Both the position numbers and the translations under genes were made by a program. Below, in pieces: positions 24,571 through 33,129 of a stretch of 45,468 nt of DNA. The stretch is from Prevotella sp. Its GTDB lineage: Bacteria; Bacteroidota; Bacteroidia; Bacteroidales; Dysgonomonadaceae. The DNA is taken from contig JAISSD010000021.1 in the NCBI GenBank assembly GCA_031273295.1, positions 1 to 45,468 of the forward strand. The letters run 5' to 3'. The notes under the pieces are model-generated. The model was not told where the DNA came from, made no database searches, and saw nothing but the letters and a program-made list of their open reading frames with translations. Positions within the stretch are counted from its first letter, which is position 1; each line of letters begins with the position of its first letter.

Positions 24571-25018
24571 GTAACTACTCAGGTAGAAAAATAAGGGATG
24601 GATTCACACTTTTGCCAGGCAGGACAAAGCGGGATAGACCTCCTGTCCGTTTTTGATGGCAGTGTCAATAACAGAGCGAATCCTGGCAAAGCGGTCAGCT
24701 CCCTTGCCGTTTCTGTTGCGGAACTGACCGGATACTTTGGTCTTGACTTTGATGTTTCGTATGGATCTTTCAGAACCGTTGTTGTCCGGCGGAACCTCCG
24801 GGTGATAGAGGAAGGTTCGGCTGCTGTGACCGCTTTTTAACAGGGACAATTCCTCCTCCTCCTGCCGTTTCACAACCGCACTCAACGATGCGATCTGTTC
24901 CTTCAGTTGTTCATATTCTGAACGTGGTATGGATATCATCTCTTCCATAATGCAAATGTAATCATCCTTTTATTATATCCAACCTTTTTCCAACTTTTTA
25001 TGGTACTTGAGTAGTTAC
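24571..25018. mobile_element. Internally deleted IS66-family element (448 bp)
   Basis: Terminal inverted repeats GTAACTACTCAGGTA (24571-24585) and, inverted, GTAACTACTCAAGTA (ending at 25018) match at 14 of 15 positions. Between them lies only a short transposase remnant. A full IS66 is about 2.5 kb with accessory genes. No target-site duplication is evident (flanks CCGCCCGG and TCTTGGCT). A non-autonomous derivative that could in principle be mobilised by a full-length relative. Confidence 0.8.
24604..24948 (-). pseudogene. IS66 TnpC transposase, N- and C-terminal ends fused in frame
   Basis: 114 codons. Residues 1-46 are the IS66 N-terminal coiled-coil leader (EYEQLKEQIASLSAVVKRQ, ending KSGHSSRT). 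Residues 47-114 are the C-terminal catalytic end (HPEVPPDNNGSERSIRNIK, then ARIRSVIDTAIKNGQ), including the Glu of the DDE triad in NGSERSIR. Everything between, including both catalytic Asp residues and the zinc-binding part, is gone. The junction keeps the frame, so a small protein could be made, but it cannot be an active transposase. Confidence 0.8.
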
Positions 25019-25055
25019 TCTTGGCTTGCTAGTGTTTATACTCACGGTATTTTGC

Positions 25056-25139
25056 ATGAAACAGCAGAATGATTATGTACTTTTGATGGATGAGTACTAT
25101 AAGCAAAGTATTGAGGCAAAAGAAATGCCGAAAGAGTAG
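25056..25139 (+). pseudogene. Unrecognised C-terminal coding fragment
   Basis: A frame open from the IS66 border ends with QNDYVLLMDEYYKQSIEAK and MPKE before a stop at 25137-25139. The composition looks like a real protein tail, probably of a gene cut by the IS66 insertion or deletion, but I do not recognise it. Confidence 0.3.
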
Positions 25140-25199
25140 GAACTTATGAGACGTAGAGAATAATCCCTTACATTGAGAATTACATAGAACAAATTTCAC

Positions 25200-25207
25200 T
25201 ATATTTG
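25200..25207 (+). promoter_or_regulatory. Probable promoter of the XRE regulator gene, TATATTTG
   Basis: Exact TAnnTTTG match 17 nt before the start codon at 25224. This is close enough that the transcript would be nearly leaderless, as is common for controller proteins. Confidence 0.5.
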
Positions 25208-25223
25208 CACAATGTGATTTGTA

Positions 25224-25439
25224 ATGAATACTCAAATGAATCGAATAAAAGAAATTCTTGACGAAAAAGGTATAAAACAAACTTGGTTGGCAGAAAAACT
25301 GGGTAAAAGTTTTAATATGGTGAACGCCTATGTGCAAAACCGCAATCAGCCCCCGATAGAGGTTTTATATAAGATTGCTGAGATATTGAATGTAGAAGTT
25401 GCAGACTTGTTGATCTCTAAAAAAGATTTAAAGAAATAA
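25224..25439 (+). CDS. Small XRE-family regulator (restriction controller-like)
   Basis: 71 residues forming one helix-turn-helix domain: NRIKEILDEKGIKQTWLAEKLGKSFNMV, then LYKIAEILNVEVADLLISKK. Size and position, 6 bp before a nuclease-like gene, fit a controller protein of a restriction-modification system. No methyltransferase gene is present. Other small XRE repressors look the same, so the controller role is inferred from context. Confidence 0.75.
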   Translation: MNTQMNRIKEILDEKGIKQTWLAEKLGKSFNMVNAYVQNRNQPPIEVLYKIAEILNVEVADLLISKKDLKK

Positions 25440-25445
25440 AAGGCA

Positions 25446-26278
25446 ATGACGAGTAAAGAAATAGAAAGCAATGTAAGGCAAATTTTTGAAAACTTCACAG
25501 AAGAGGAATTTATCTTTAATCTTTTGGTTGCCTGTGGAATCTCTAAAACATCTGTTACAAGAATAAAAAATGGAGATTTCAACCTTTCCAAAGTTGAGGG
25601 TGAGGTTCTTTATAAAAAGAAAGTCTTTTTCAAAGAAGCAAAACCAGACAAGCAATATAAATTGGAAGCTGATATTCATAATCTTATTTTTCCAATGGGT
25701 TTTGAAATTGACGAAGTTAATTATGAATCTCATAATTTATGGTTATTGGACGAACGTTTTGCCACGTATAAATTTATTGCCTCCGATAAACCAATAACAG
25801 CTGTAAGTCAAAAGAAAAGTTCTCAAAAACCAGATCTAATGATGTTTGATAATCCTATCAGCTATGGGGATGCTAATGCTGGCGAGATCTCCTCAATGGT
25901 TATATTCGAATTTAAACGACCAGGCGATGTAGCTCATCAAAAAAAGAAAACTGACTACAGGTGGGAATTTTCTGAACTCGTAGAAAAATATTTCGGGGAT
26001 TTTTTATATACCCAAGATAAAAAGAACTATAAAGGCAAGCAGGTTGTTGTGAGAAAGAATACGCCTAAATTTGGATATGTGATATTGGATGTAATTCCAC
26101 AACTTTTAGAGGACTACAATAAAGATAGAGGATGGCATAAAACACCATTTGACTCATACTATAAAATGATTGACGGACTAAACTACATATTGAGGTGATA
26201 ACTTTCGAAAACCTACTTAGGATGTCAAGAAAAAGACATAATCCATTTTTTAGCAAATTATTTGGTGAGAAACAGTGA
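25446..26278 (+). pseudogene. Chimeric PD-(D/E)XK nuclease-like gene, frameshifted near its end
   Basis: Codons 1-60 (EEFIFNLLVACGISKTSV, then FNLSKVEGEVLYKKKVFF) resemble the extreme N-terminus of large type II DNA methyltransferase/restriction fusions. Codons 63-250 instead resemble the C-terminal nuclease-like domain of large ATPase-type defence proteins: NLIFPMGFEIDEVNYESHNLWLLDERF, then KPDLMMFDNPI, then MVIFEFKRP, a plausible D...ExK site. The frame stops at 26196-26198. One missing base near 26187 would continue into IEVITFENLLRMSRKRHNPF, the expected end, with a stop at 26276-26278. Composition is A+T rich compared with core genes. Fusion by deletion plus decay is inferred. Confidence 0.6.
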
Positions 26279-26327
26279 TAGTTTCCGAATACCCTCCAGC
26301 ATGTAGTTAATAAAAGTAAAAAGAATT

Positions 26328-27350
26328 ATGTCCAACGATAAAACCCAACCAACCAACAGCCAATTTGTCTTGTATCAAGATGATAATGGAATAACGAATG
26401 TCAATGTCCGTTTTGACGGCTCAGATGTTTGGCTTTCGCAACAACAAATTGCTCAATTGTTTGACACTACGCAGCAAAACATTAGTCTACATATTAACAG
26501 TATATTAGATGATGGCGAATTGCCGAAAGAAGCAATTCACAAGTATTTCTTGTTAGTTCGTCAGGAGGGTAATCGGTCGGTAAAAAGACAAATTGAGCAT
26601 TACAATCTGGACATGATTATCGCTATTGGCTATCGTGTAAAATCACAAGTAGCAACACGATTCAGACAATGGGCAACACAGCGGTTACACGAATATATCC
26701 AAAAAGGATTCACGATGGACGATGAACGCCTCAAAGGAAACGGGAACCGCTATTTTCGCGAGTTACTGCAACGTATCAGGGATATCCGTTCGAGTGAACG
26801 TAATTTGTACCAACAAGTAACAGATATTTATGCCACAGCAATAGATTACGATCCACGAACCGATATGACCCGTCAGTTTTTTGCCACCGTGCAAAACAAA
26901 ATGCACTATGCAGCCCATCAACATACAGTAGCGGAAGTAATCTATGAGAGAGTCGATTCCGATAAACCAATGGTGGGTATGACCAACTTTAAAGGGGATT
27001 ATATTACCCGTGACGACGTTAAAATTGCAAAGAACTATTTGTCGGAGAAAGAATTACAGGTCTTAAATTTATTGGTGTCCCAATATCTTGATTTCGCCGA
27101 ACTGCAAGCTATTGAAGAACATTCAATGACCATGCAACAGTGGATAGAAAAATTGGACAAGATCCTCACGGTTGGTAATCGTCCGTTGCTCAGCAACGCA
27201 GGAACTATTTCGCATAAACAAGCTATTGAAAAAGCAACACAAAAGTTTAAAGAGTATCGTCGTAAAGAAATGCTACAATATGAAAGCGATTTCGACAAGG
27301 CTATTAAAGAATTGAAATCTCAGGCGGATGATAATAGTAAAACAGAGTAG
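26328..27350 (+). CDS. rhuM: RhuM-family virulence protein
   Basis: 340 residues matching the RhuM family: QFVLYQDDNGITNVNVRFDGSDVWLSQQQIAQLFDTTQQNISLHI near the N-terminus, then VKRQIEHYNLDMIIAIGYRVKSQVATRFRQWAT, then the basic central part and a long helical C-terminus. RhuM genes are common beside restriction-modification and other mobile defence genes. The biochemical role is unknown; the N-terminus resembles phage-type DNA-binding domains. The gene appears complete. Confidence 0.92.
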   Translation: MSNDKTQPTNSQFVLYQDDNGITNVNVRFDGSDVWLSQQQIAQLFDTTQQNISLHINSILDDGELPKEAIHKYFLLVRQEGNRSVKRQIEHYNLDMIIAIGYRVKSQVATRFRQWATQRLHEYIQKGFTMDDERLKGNGNRYFRELLQRIRDIRSSERNLYQQVTDIYATAIDYDPRTDMTRQFFATVQNKMHYAAHQHTVAEVIYERVDSDKPMVGMTNFKGDYITRDDVKIAKNYLSEKELQVLNLLVSQYLDFAELQAIEEHSMTMQQWIEKLDKILTVGNRPLLSNAGTISHKQAIEKATQKFKEYRRKEMLQYESDFDKAIKELKSQADDNSKTE

Positions 27351-27751
27351 TTATAAACAACTCCTTTAATGCAAATAAGTCAATCCCATATAGATGCTTA
27401 CCAATCCCTTTTTCTATCTTTGTCACAAGCTAATCAATCTGTTCAAAGCGGAGCAAAGCAAGGAAGTTAACTCGTTACTTATCCGTTACCTGTTTCGAAT
27501 CAGGTTCAATGCAAACCACTGATTAAGAGATGGATCGCTGGGAGCATTTGGTTTGTGACTATATCGTTACCCATTGCAACTTTCTTTCAATATAAAAATC
27601 TATTGTTCAATAGATTAATTTTCAATTTTTAGGAACAGAAAACACAGCTTGCTCTTTGCCCCGTTGCAAAGAAATCTGTCCCGAAGGACAGACCATTAAA
27701 ACAGCTTCCCGATCAAACGTCGAAGGGAGGCTTGTTAACGTATAATAAATT
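27351..27751. other. Intergenic stretch between rhuM and pyrC
   Basis: No gene is supported. A TATCTTTG at 27415-27422 matches the -7 consensus, followed by a short open frame of about 33 codons (reading KLINLFKAEQSK...) that I do not recognise. CTATTG and CAATAG flank TTC near 27602-27616. The right end could hold the 3' border of the accessory islet, but I see no paired attachment site. Confidence 0.3.
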
Positions 27752-29089
27752 TCACCTGTCGAACCGTAACATCTCCCCTCTCATGTCATAAACAACACCA
27801 TCTTCAAAAGCGATCTTTCCATTCAAAAACGTCTTTTCTACAGAGGTGGAGAATGTTTCTCCCTCAAGTGGCGCCCATTTACATTTATACAGGATGTTAT
27901 CCTGCGTTACGGTATAGGGCTTGTTTGGATCAACCAACACCAAATCGGCAAAATATCCTTTGCGAATATAGCCGCGCCGGTCTATCTTGAACATGACGGC
28001 AGGCGCATGGCACATTTTGGTTACAACCTGCTCTTTTGTGATCTTCCCTTTTTTAGCCAGTTCGAGCATCATTTGCAACGAATGCTGAACCAAAGGGCCT
28101 CCGGATGCCGCTTTTAGCGCGCCTCCCTGTTTTTCGTCCAGCAGGTGTGGAGCATGGTCGGTAGCGATTACATCCAGTTTATTTTGCAGCAGCCCCTGCA
28201 TCAAAGCGTCTCTGTCCTGTCTCGTTTTCACCGCAGGATTCCATTTTATGCGTGACCCGTATTTGGAATAATCTTCATCCGAGAACCAAAGATGGTGCAC
28301 ACAGACTTCTCCCGTAATCTTTTTCCCGGCAAGAGGCTTTATATCAAACAGGCTGACCTCTTTTTCGGTGGAAAGGTGCAAGACATGCAGGCGCGTCTGA
28401 TATTTATCGGCCAGCTCCACAGCCTCGGCAGACGAGCGATAGCAAGCTTCGGCGCTACGGATCGCCGGATGATACCGGACAGGAATATCTTCACCGAAGC
28501 CGGCTTTATATTTAGCCATATTCTCCCGTATTATTTCTTCCTTTTCGCAATGGGTGGCAATCAGCATATCTACCTCGGCAAAAATGGACTGTAAAACCAT
28601 CTTGTTATCCACAAGCATATTTCCGGTCGAAGAACCCATGAATACTTTCACCCCGCACACTTCTTTCGGGTTAACCTTCTTCAACTCCGCAATGTTGTCG
28701 TTGGTGGCTCCCATATAAAAAGAATAATTCGCAAACGACTTTTCCGCCGCCAGTTCAAATTTCTGCTCAAGTAATTCTATTGTAGTGGTTTGCGGTTGCG
28801 TGTTAGGCATCTCCATATAGGAAGTAACCCCTCCGGCAATAGCCGCACGGCTTTCGCTAGCAATATCTCCCTTACGGGTCAATCCCGGTTCGCGGAAATG
28901 AACCTGATCGTCTATTACTCCGGGCATCAGCCACTGCCCTCTGCCATCAATCACAGTCGCGTTTTTAAGCAATTGCTCCGGTACATCTTCTGTCCTGAAT
29001 ATTTCCGCAATAATATTGTTTTCCACCAAAACCGAAGCGGTGAAAGATGTTCCTTCATTGATGACTGTCGCTTTGTGAATAAGTATCAT
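27752..29089 (-). CDS. pyrC: Dihydroorotase
   Basis: Cyclises carbamoyl-aspartate to dihydroorotate in pyrimidine synthesis. 445 residues, class I amidohydrolase. The metal-binding HFREPGLTRKGD is near residue 64, the carboxylated Lys is likely in CGVKVFMGSSTGN near residue 146, further His ligands are in ATHCEKEE and LHVLHLST, and the catalytic Asp is in VIATDHAPHLL near residue 310. It has its own promoter. A hydantoinase-type relative is unlikely given these motifs. Confidence 0.93.
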   Translation of the reverse strand: MILIHKATVINEGTSFTASVLVENNIIAEIFRTEDVPEQLLKNATVIDGRGQWLMPGVIDDQVHFREPGLTRKGDIASESRAAIAGGVTSYMEMPNTQPQTTTIELLEQKFELAAEKSFANYSFYMGATNDNIAELKKVNPKEVCGVKVFMGSSTGNMLVDNKMVLQSIFAEVDMLIATHCEKEEIIRENMAKYKAGFGEDIPVRYHPAIRSAEACYRSSAEAVELADKYQTRLHVLHLSTEKEVSLFDIKPLAGKKITGEVCVHHLWFSDEDYSKYGSRIKWNPAVKTRQDRDALMQGLLQNKLDVIATDHAPHLLDEKQGGALKAASGGPLVQHSLQMMLELAKKGKITKEQVVTKMCHAPAVMFKIDRRGYIRKGYFADLVLVDPNKPYTVTQDNILYKCKWAPLEGETFSTSVEKTFLNGKIAFEDGVVYDMRGEMLRFDR

Positions 29090-29116
29090 AATTCAAAAAA
29101 AATAACGGTTTTTATG

Positions 29117-29124
29117 CAAAGGTA
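29117..29124 (-). promoter_or_regulatory. Probable pyrC promoter, -7 element TACCTTTG
   Basis: CAAAGGTA on the plus strand is TACCTTTG on the minus strand, an exact TAnnTTTG match 28 nt upstream of the pyrC start. Confidence 0.6.
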
Positions 29125-29149
29125 AAAAAGAGCCGGTCGGAATATATGA

Positions 29150-29262
29150 AACGGGTATGCAAAAGTTGCGCCAAAGAGCATAAAACAATGTTCGGCGGAG
29201 CCAATATGCTGCGAATTCCTTGTGACCGTTAAAAAAACAAATTATATCCACATGAAATAAAA
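29150..29262 (+). repeat. Family A leader repeat, copy 4 (no gene attached)
   Basis: Core 29150-29230, from AACGGGT to GACCGTT, 81 bp, then AAAAAAACAAATTATATCCA and CATGAAATAA. Unlike the other copies it does not face a gene start: it lies between the pyrC promoter and the terminator of the mannosidase pair. The ATGAAATAA after the tail stops at once. Confidence 0.8.
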
Positions 29263-29267
29263 AACCG

Positions 29268-29303
29268 TACAACCTGAAAGATTGCACGATTTTTCAGGCT
29301 GTA
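29268..29303 (-). terminator. Terminator of the mannosidase gene pair
   Basis: Read on the minus strand, CCTGAAA pairs with TTTCAGG, followed by TTGTACGGTTTTTT. It lies just past the stop of the GH125 gene. Confidence 0.65.
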
Positions 29304-29313
29304 TCGGATGTTT

Positions 29314-30813
29314 TTACCTGATTTCGTTTAGCAGGTCTGTTTTTCCTTCATTTACCAGTTTAAGGATCAGCTCTCCAAACAGCGTATTCTGCCAGGCAAA
29401 CCATTTGCGGGTAAAGTTCTTGGGATCGTCTTTATGGAACGATTCGTGTATGAATCCGGTATCCGCATCGGTATCCATCAGCATTTTCACGCAAGCCTGA
29501 ATCTCTTTGTCATCCCGGCTTGTAAATGCCTTCATCATAATGCTCATGGGCCACACCATATCGTAGCCGATGTGAGGGCCTCCGATACCTTCTCCGGCTT
29601 TGCCTTTGAAGAAGTAGGGATTGTCTTCGCTCCACACATAATTACGGGTATTCCGATAGACGGGATCATCCACATCCACATCACCCAGATACGCCAAAGC
29701 CAGCAGGCTGGGAACATTCGCGTCGTCCATCAGGGAGTAAGTGCCATAGCCGTCTACTTCGAAAGCATATATGTTTCCGTATTTGGGATGATTGTATATC
29801 GCATGCTGCTTCAATGCCGCTTCCACTTCCTGTGCCAGATCCGAGCACTCCTTGGCCATTAGCGGCTTGTCATTTACAGTTGCCAGAATTTCGGCGGCTT
29901 TGCGGAGAGACGACACTGCGAAGAAATTGGAAGGAACAAGGAACGGTAAAGTAGTGGCATCGTCGGACGGGCGAAACGAGGAAGCAATAAGGCCTACCGG
30001 TTTTACAGGAGCGCCGTATCCGTCATTGATCAACGTGTCGGAGGCTCTTTCGGTTTTCCGCTGGAATTTATAGGAACCAAGACCATCTTTGCGTTGCTGT
30101 TCCTTGAAAGTCTTCAAAACAAGCGCAATAGCCTGTAGCCATTCTTCGTCGAAAATAGACGTATCGCCCGTTGTTTTCCAGTAATGATACGCAAGGCGGG
30201 CAGGATAACAAAGCGAGTCGATTTCCCATTTACGCTCATGCAGTTCCGGTTTCATTACCGTCAGGTCCGACATCCACTGGTGATCCGGTTCCGGATCATG
30301 CGGATCAAGGAAAGCATTGGCATACGGATCAATGATAATACATTTGAACTGACGGCGTATTGTACCTGCCAGCATGGCCTTTAATTCCGGATCCTGATTT
30401 GCAAGTTGCACATACGGCCATACCTGCGCTCCGGAGTCGCGCAGCCACATGGCGGGAATATCCCCTGTATAGACCACGGTGTCGTCCTTGCCATCTGTTT
30501 TGCGATAACGAACAGTTGTATCCAGCGTATTCGGAAAACAGTTTTCGAACATCCACGCCAGTTTGGCGTTTGTCAACAGCTTTTTCACGCGCGCTATTTC
30601 ATTTTCCACAGCTTTGGATATAAACAGCCGTTCCTGTTTTTCAGGGCGGTTGCTTCTGTAATTCACCGGAGTTTTAACCAGCGTGTTGTCTTGCGCCAAT
30701 GCCAGGCTATTACCGGTCAGAGGCGTGAAACCCTTCGCTTCGTTGACAAGGAATGCCGAACTTGCAACACAGAGGCTTAATATTCCTTTTTTGAGATAAT
30801 TTTTTGTGTCCAT
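29314..30813 (-). CDS. GH125 exo-alpha-1,6-mannosidase
   Basis: Metal-independent exo-acting alpha-1,6-mannosidase of family GH125 (formerly DUF1237). 499 residues with an N-terminal signal (basic start, hydrophobic residues about 10-24, then polar), so periplasmic or exported. Family motifs are YTGDIPAMWLRDSGAQVWPY near residue 116, DHQWMSDLTVMKPELHERKWEIDSLCYPARLAYHYWK near residue 178, YGAPVKPVGLIASSFRPSDDATTLPF near residue 268, and GGPHIGYDMVWPMSIMMKA near residue 413. It starts 6 bp after the GH92 gene stops, so they form one operon; the two activities complement each other on mannan or N-glycan cores. Confidence 0.94.
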   Translation of the reverse strand: MDTKNYLKKGILSLCVASSAFLVNEAKGFTPLTGNSLALAQDNTLVKTPVNYRSNRPEKQERLFISKAVENEIARVKKLLTNAKLAWMFENCFPNTLDTTVRYRKTDGKDDTVVYTGDIPAMWLRDSGAQVWPYVQLANQDPELKAMLAGTIRRQFKCIIIDPYANAFLDPHDPEPDHQWMSDLTVMKPELHERKWEIDSLCYPARLAYHYWKTTGDTSIFDEEWLQAIALVLKTFKEQQRKDGLGSYKFQRKTERASDTLINDGYGAPVKPVGLIASSFRPSDDATTLPFLVPSNFFAVSSLRKAAEILATVNDKPLMAKECSDLAQEVEAALKQHAIYNHPKYGNIYAFEVDGYGTYSLMDDANVPSLLALAYLGDVDVDDPVYRNTRNYVWSEDNPYFFKGKAGEGIGGPHIGYDMVWPMSIMMKAFTSRDDKEIQACVKMLMDTDADTGFIHESFHKDDPKNFTRKWFAWQNTLFGELILKLVNEGKTDLLNEIR

Positions 30814-30819
30814 GCTTTT

Positions 30820-33129
30820 TTATTTTTTCTGATTCTTTGGATTTGTATTTTCAAGTTCATTGGAAAACGAGTAAGGCAAATCATTGTCCCGGGTTCCCCT
30901 GTTCCGATTCGGGTCAGGCGCCATCCGGTAAACGATGACGGTTCCTTTCGTCAGTTGTTTCTGTGTCAGGTAGTTTCTTGTATAGGTCTGCCCGTCGACG
31001 GTCATCGACTGCACATACCTGTTGGCCTTATTGTTGTCTTTGGCATTGATGACTACCCTGTTCCCGTTTTCAAGATTCAGAGTCACTTTCTTAAACAACG
31101 GCGACCCCAGTACATATTCATCCGTTCCCGGACACACGGGGTAGAAACCCATCGCCGAGAAGACATACCATGCGGAAGTCTGTCCGTTGTCTTCATCTCC
31201 GCAATAGCCGTCAGGATTAGGCGTATACAGCCTGTCCATCACCTCACGCACCCGGTATTGAGCTTTCCACGGCTCTCCGGAATAGTTGTACAGATAAATC
31301 ATATGCTGTATCGGCTGGTTGCCGTGCGCATAGTTACCCATGTTCATAATTTGCATTTCGCGTATCTCGTGGATCACTCCCCCGTAATAGCTGTCGTCGA
31401 ATAAAGGCGGCACACTGAACACGGAGTCCATCATCCGGTTGAAGCCTGCCTTGCCTCCCATCAGGTCTATCAGTCCCTGCGGATCGTGGAATACCGACCA
31501 TGTATAGTGCCAACTGTTGCCTTCGGTAAATGCATCACCCCATTTCAGCGGGTTGAACGGCGACTGGAATGTACCGTCCCGGTTCCTGCCACGCATCAGT
31601 TTATGTTCCGGGTCAAACAGATTCCTGTAGTTCATCGCACGTTTGGCGTAAATGTCTATTTCTTTTGCCGGTTTTCCCAGTTTCCTGCCCAGTTGGTAGA
31701 TACACCAGTCGTCGTAGGCATATTCCAGTGTGCGGGCCGCGTTCTCGTTGATTTTCACATCGCAGGGCACATAGCCCAGCGTGTTGTAATGCTCCCAACC
31801 CAGACGTCCGGTGGAACTTACTTCGGGATGTACGGCATTTGCTCCGTGCAGAACTGCCTGCCACAGGGTTTCGATGTCATATCCCCTCAATCCTTTCAGA
31901 TAGGCGTCGGCTACAACAGACGCGGAGTTGTTGCCAACCATACAGCCGCGATGTCCCGGACTCGCCCATTCAGGCAGGAAACCGCTTTCCTTGTAAGTAT
32001 TTACCAGGCCTTCCTGCATTTTGGCGCCCATATCCGGATACATCAGGTTCAGGAAGGGGAACAGACAGCGGAAAGTATCCCAGAAACCTGTGTCGGTGAA
32101 CATATAACCGGGCAATACCTCCCCGTTATACGGGCTGTAGTGTACTATCCGGTTGTTCCCGTCCATTTCATGGAAGCTGCGGGGAAAGAGTACCGAGCGG
32201 TAAAGGCATGAATAGAAGGTGCGCAGGTTATCCACATTGTCATCTTCCACCACGATACGCCCCAATATATTGTTCCACCGGGTACGCCCTTCTTCAGCAA
32301 TCCGGTCGAACGAATTGTCGCCCAGTTCTTTCAGGTTCAGTTCGGCCTGTTCGGGACTGATGAAAGAGGATGCTACCCGTGCATGTACAATTTCTCCCTT
32401 TCGGGTACTGAATCCGATAATGGCCCCGGCATGGTTGTCGAAAACCTCCAGACCTCCTTCGCTAATGTTTCCGCTTGCCACTGAGGCCCTGTATGTAAAG
32501 GGTTTATCGAAAACAATGACAAAGTAGTTCTTGAAATTATCGGGTACCCCTCCGCTGTTTTTGGTTGTATAGCCGGTGATCTTGTTCTCCCCGGGCATGA
32601 TCTTTACGCAGGAGCCTTGATCGAAAGCGTCTACCACTACAAAGGACCCGTCATTTTCAGGGAATGTGAACCGGAAGATGACAGCCCGTTCGGTTGGAGC
32701 CATTTCGGCAACCACATCGTGATCGGCCAGATAGACCTTGTAATAGTAGGGTTTGGCTACTTCGGCCTTGTGGGAAAACCAGCTGGCGCGTTTGTCCTGG
32801 TCAAAAACGGCCCGGCCCGTCACGGGCATAATGGAAAACTGGCCGTAGTCGTTTATCCACGGGCTTGGCTGATGTGTTTGCTTGAATCCGCGGATTTTGT
32901 CGGCGTCGTAGGTATAGGCCCATCCATCGCCCATCTTGCCTGTCTGGGGCATCCAGAAGTTCATCCCCCAGGGCATGGCAATGGCCGGATAGGTATTGCC
33001 CGTCGACAGGGAGTGTTTCGACTGGGTGCCTACTAACGGACTGACGTAATCGACCAATCCGGGTTGCCGCGCATTTGCCGCACCCAGCAAACCGACAATG
33101 CTTAAGAATAACAATCCTGTTCTTCTCAT
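30820..33129 (-). CDS. GH92 alpha-mannosidase (alpha-1,2-type)
   Basis: Calcium-dependent inverting exo-alpha-mannosidase of family GH92. 769 residues. A signal peptide covers about residues 1-20 (ending GAANA). The catalytic part opens with VDYVSPLVGTQSKHSLSTGNTYPAIAMPWGMNFW. The family hallmark GYCGDEDNGQTSAWYVFSAMGFYPVCPG is near residue 645, preceded by HGNQPIQHMIYLYNYSGEPW. Substrate linkage within GH92 varies (1,2, 1,3, 1,4 or 1,6) and cannot be fixed here. Unlike many such operons in Bacteroidales there is no SusC/SusD pair, only an outer-membrane protein relic upstream. Confidence 0.95.
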   Translation of the reverse strand: MRRTGLLFLSIVGLLGAANARQPGLVDYVSPLVGTQSKHSLSTGNTYPAIAMPWGMNFWMPQTGKMGDGWAYTYDADKIRGFKQTHQPSPWINDYGQFSIMPVTGRAVFDQDKRASWFSHKAEVAKPYYYKVYLADHDVVAEMAPTERAVIFRFTFPENDGSFVVVDAFDQGSCVKIMPGENKITGYTTKNSGGVPDNFKNYFVIVFDKPFTYRASVASGNISEGGLEVFDNHAGAIIGFSTRKGEIVHARVASSFISPEQAELNLKELGDNSFDRIAEEGRTRWNNILGRIVVEDDNVDNLRTFYSCLYRSVLFPRSFHEMDGNNRIVHYSPYNGEVLPGYMFTDTGFWDTFRCLFPFLNLMYPDMGAKMQEGLVNTYKESGFLPEWASPGHRGCMVGNNSASVVADAYLKGLRGYDIETLWQAVLHGANAVHPEVSSTGRLGWEHYNTLGYVPCDVKINENAARTLEYAYDDWCIYQLGRKLGKPAKEIDIYAKRAMNYRNLFDPEHKLMRGRNRDGTFQSPFNPLKWGDAFTEGNSWHYTWSVFHDPQGLIDLMGGKAGFNRMMDSVFSVPPLFDDSYYGGVIHEIREMQIMNMGNYAHGNQPIQHMIYLYNYSGEPWKAQYRVREVMDRLYTPNPDGYCGDEDNGQTSAWYVFSAMGFYPVCPGTDEYVLGSPLFKKVTLNLENGNRVVINAKDNNKANRYVQSMTVDGQTYTRNYLTQKQLTKGTVIVYRMAPDPNRNRGTRDNDLPYSFSNELENTNPKNQKK

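Noticed and set aside
24598-24840. Plus-strand 80-codon frame in the IS66 remnant
   Set aside because: It is antisense to the clear IS66 transposase remnant.
24563-25026. Target-site duplication around the IS66 remnant
   Set aside because: The 8-bp flanks CCGCCCGG and TCTTGGCT do not match.
27415-27540. A small gene or RNA after TATCTTTG at 27415
   Set aside because: One exact -7 match and an unrecognised 33-codon frame are not enough; no conserved structure or family was seen.
30955-32211. Plus-strand frames opposite the GH92 gene
   Set aside because: The GH92 frame on the minus strand is unambiguous; these are shadows.
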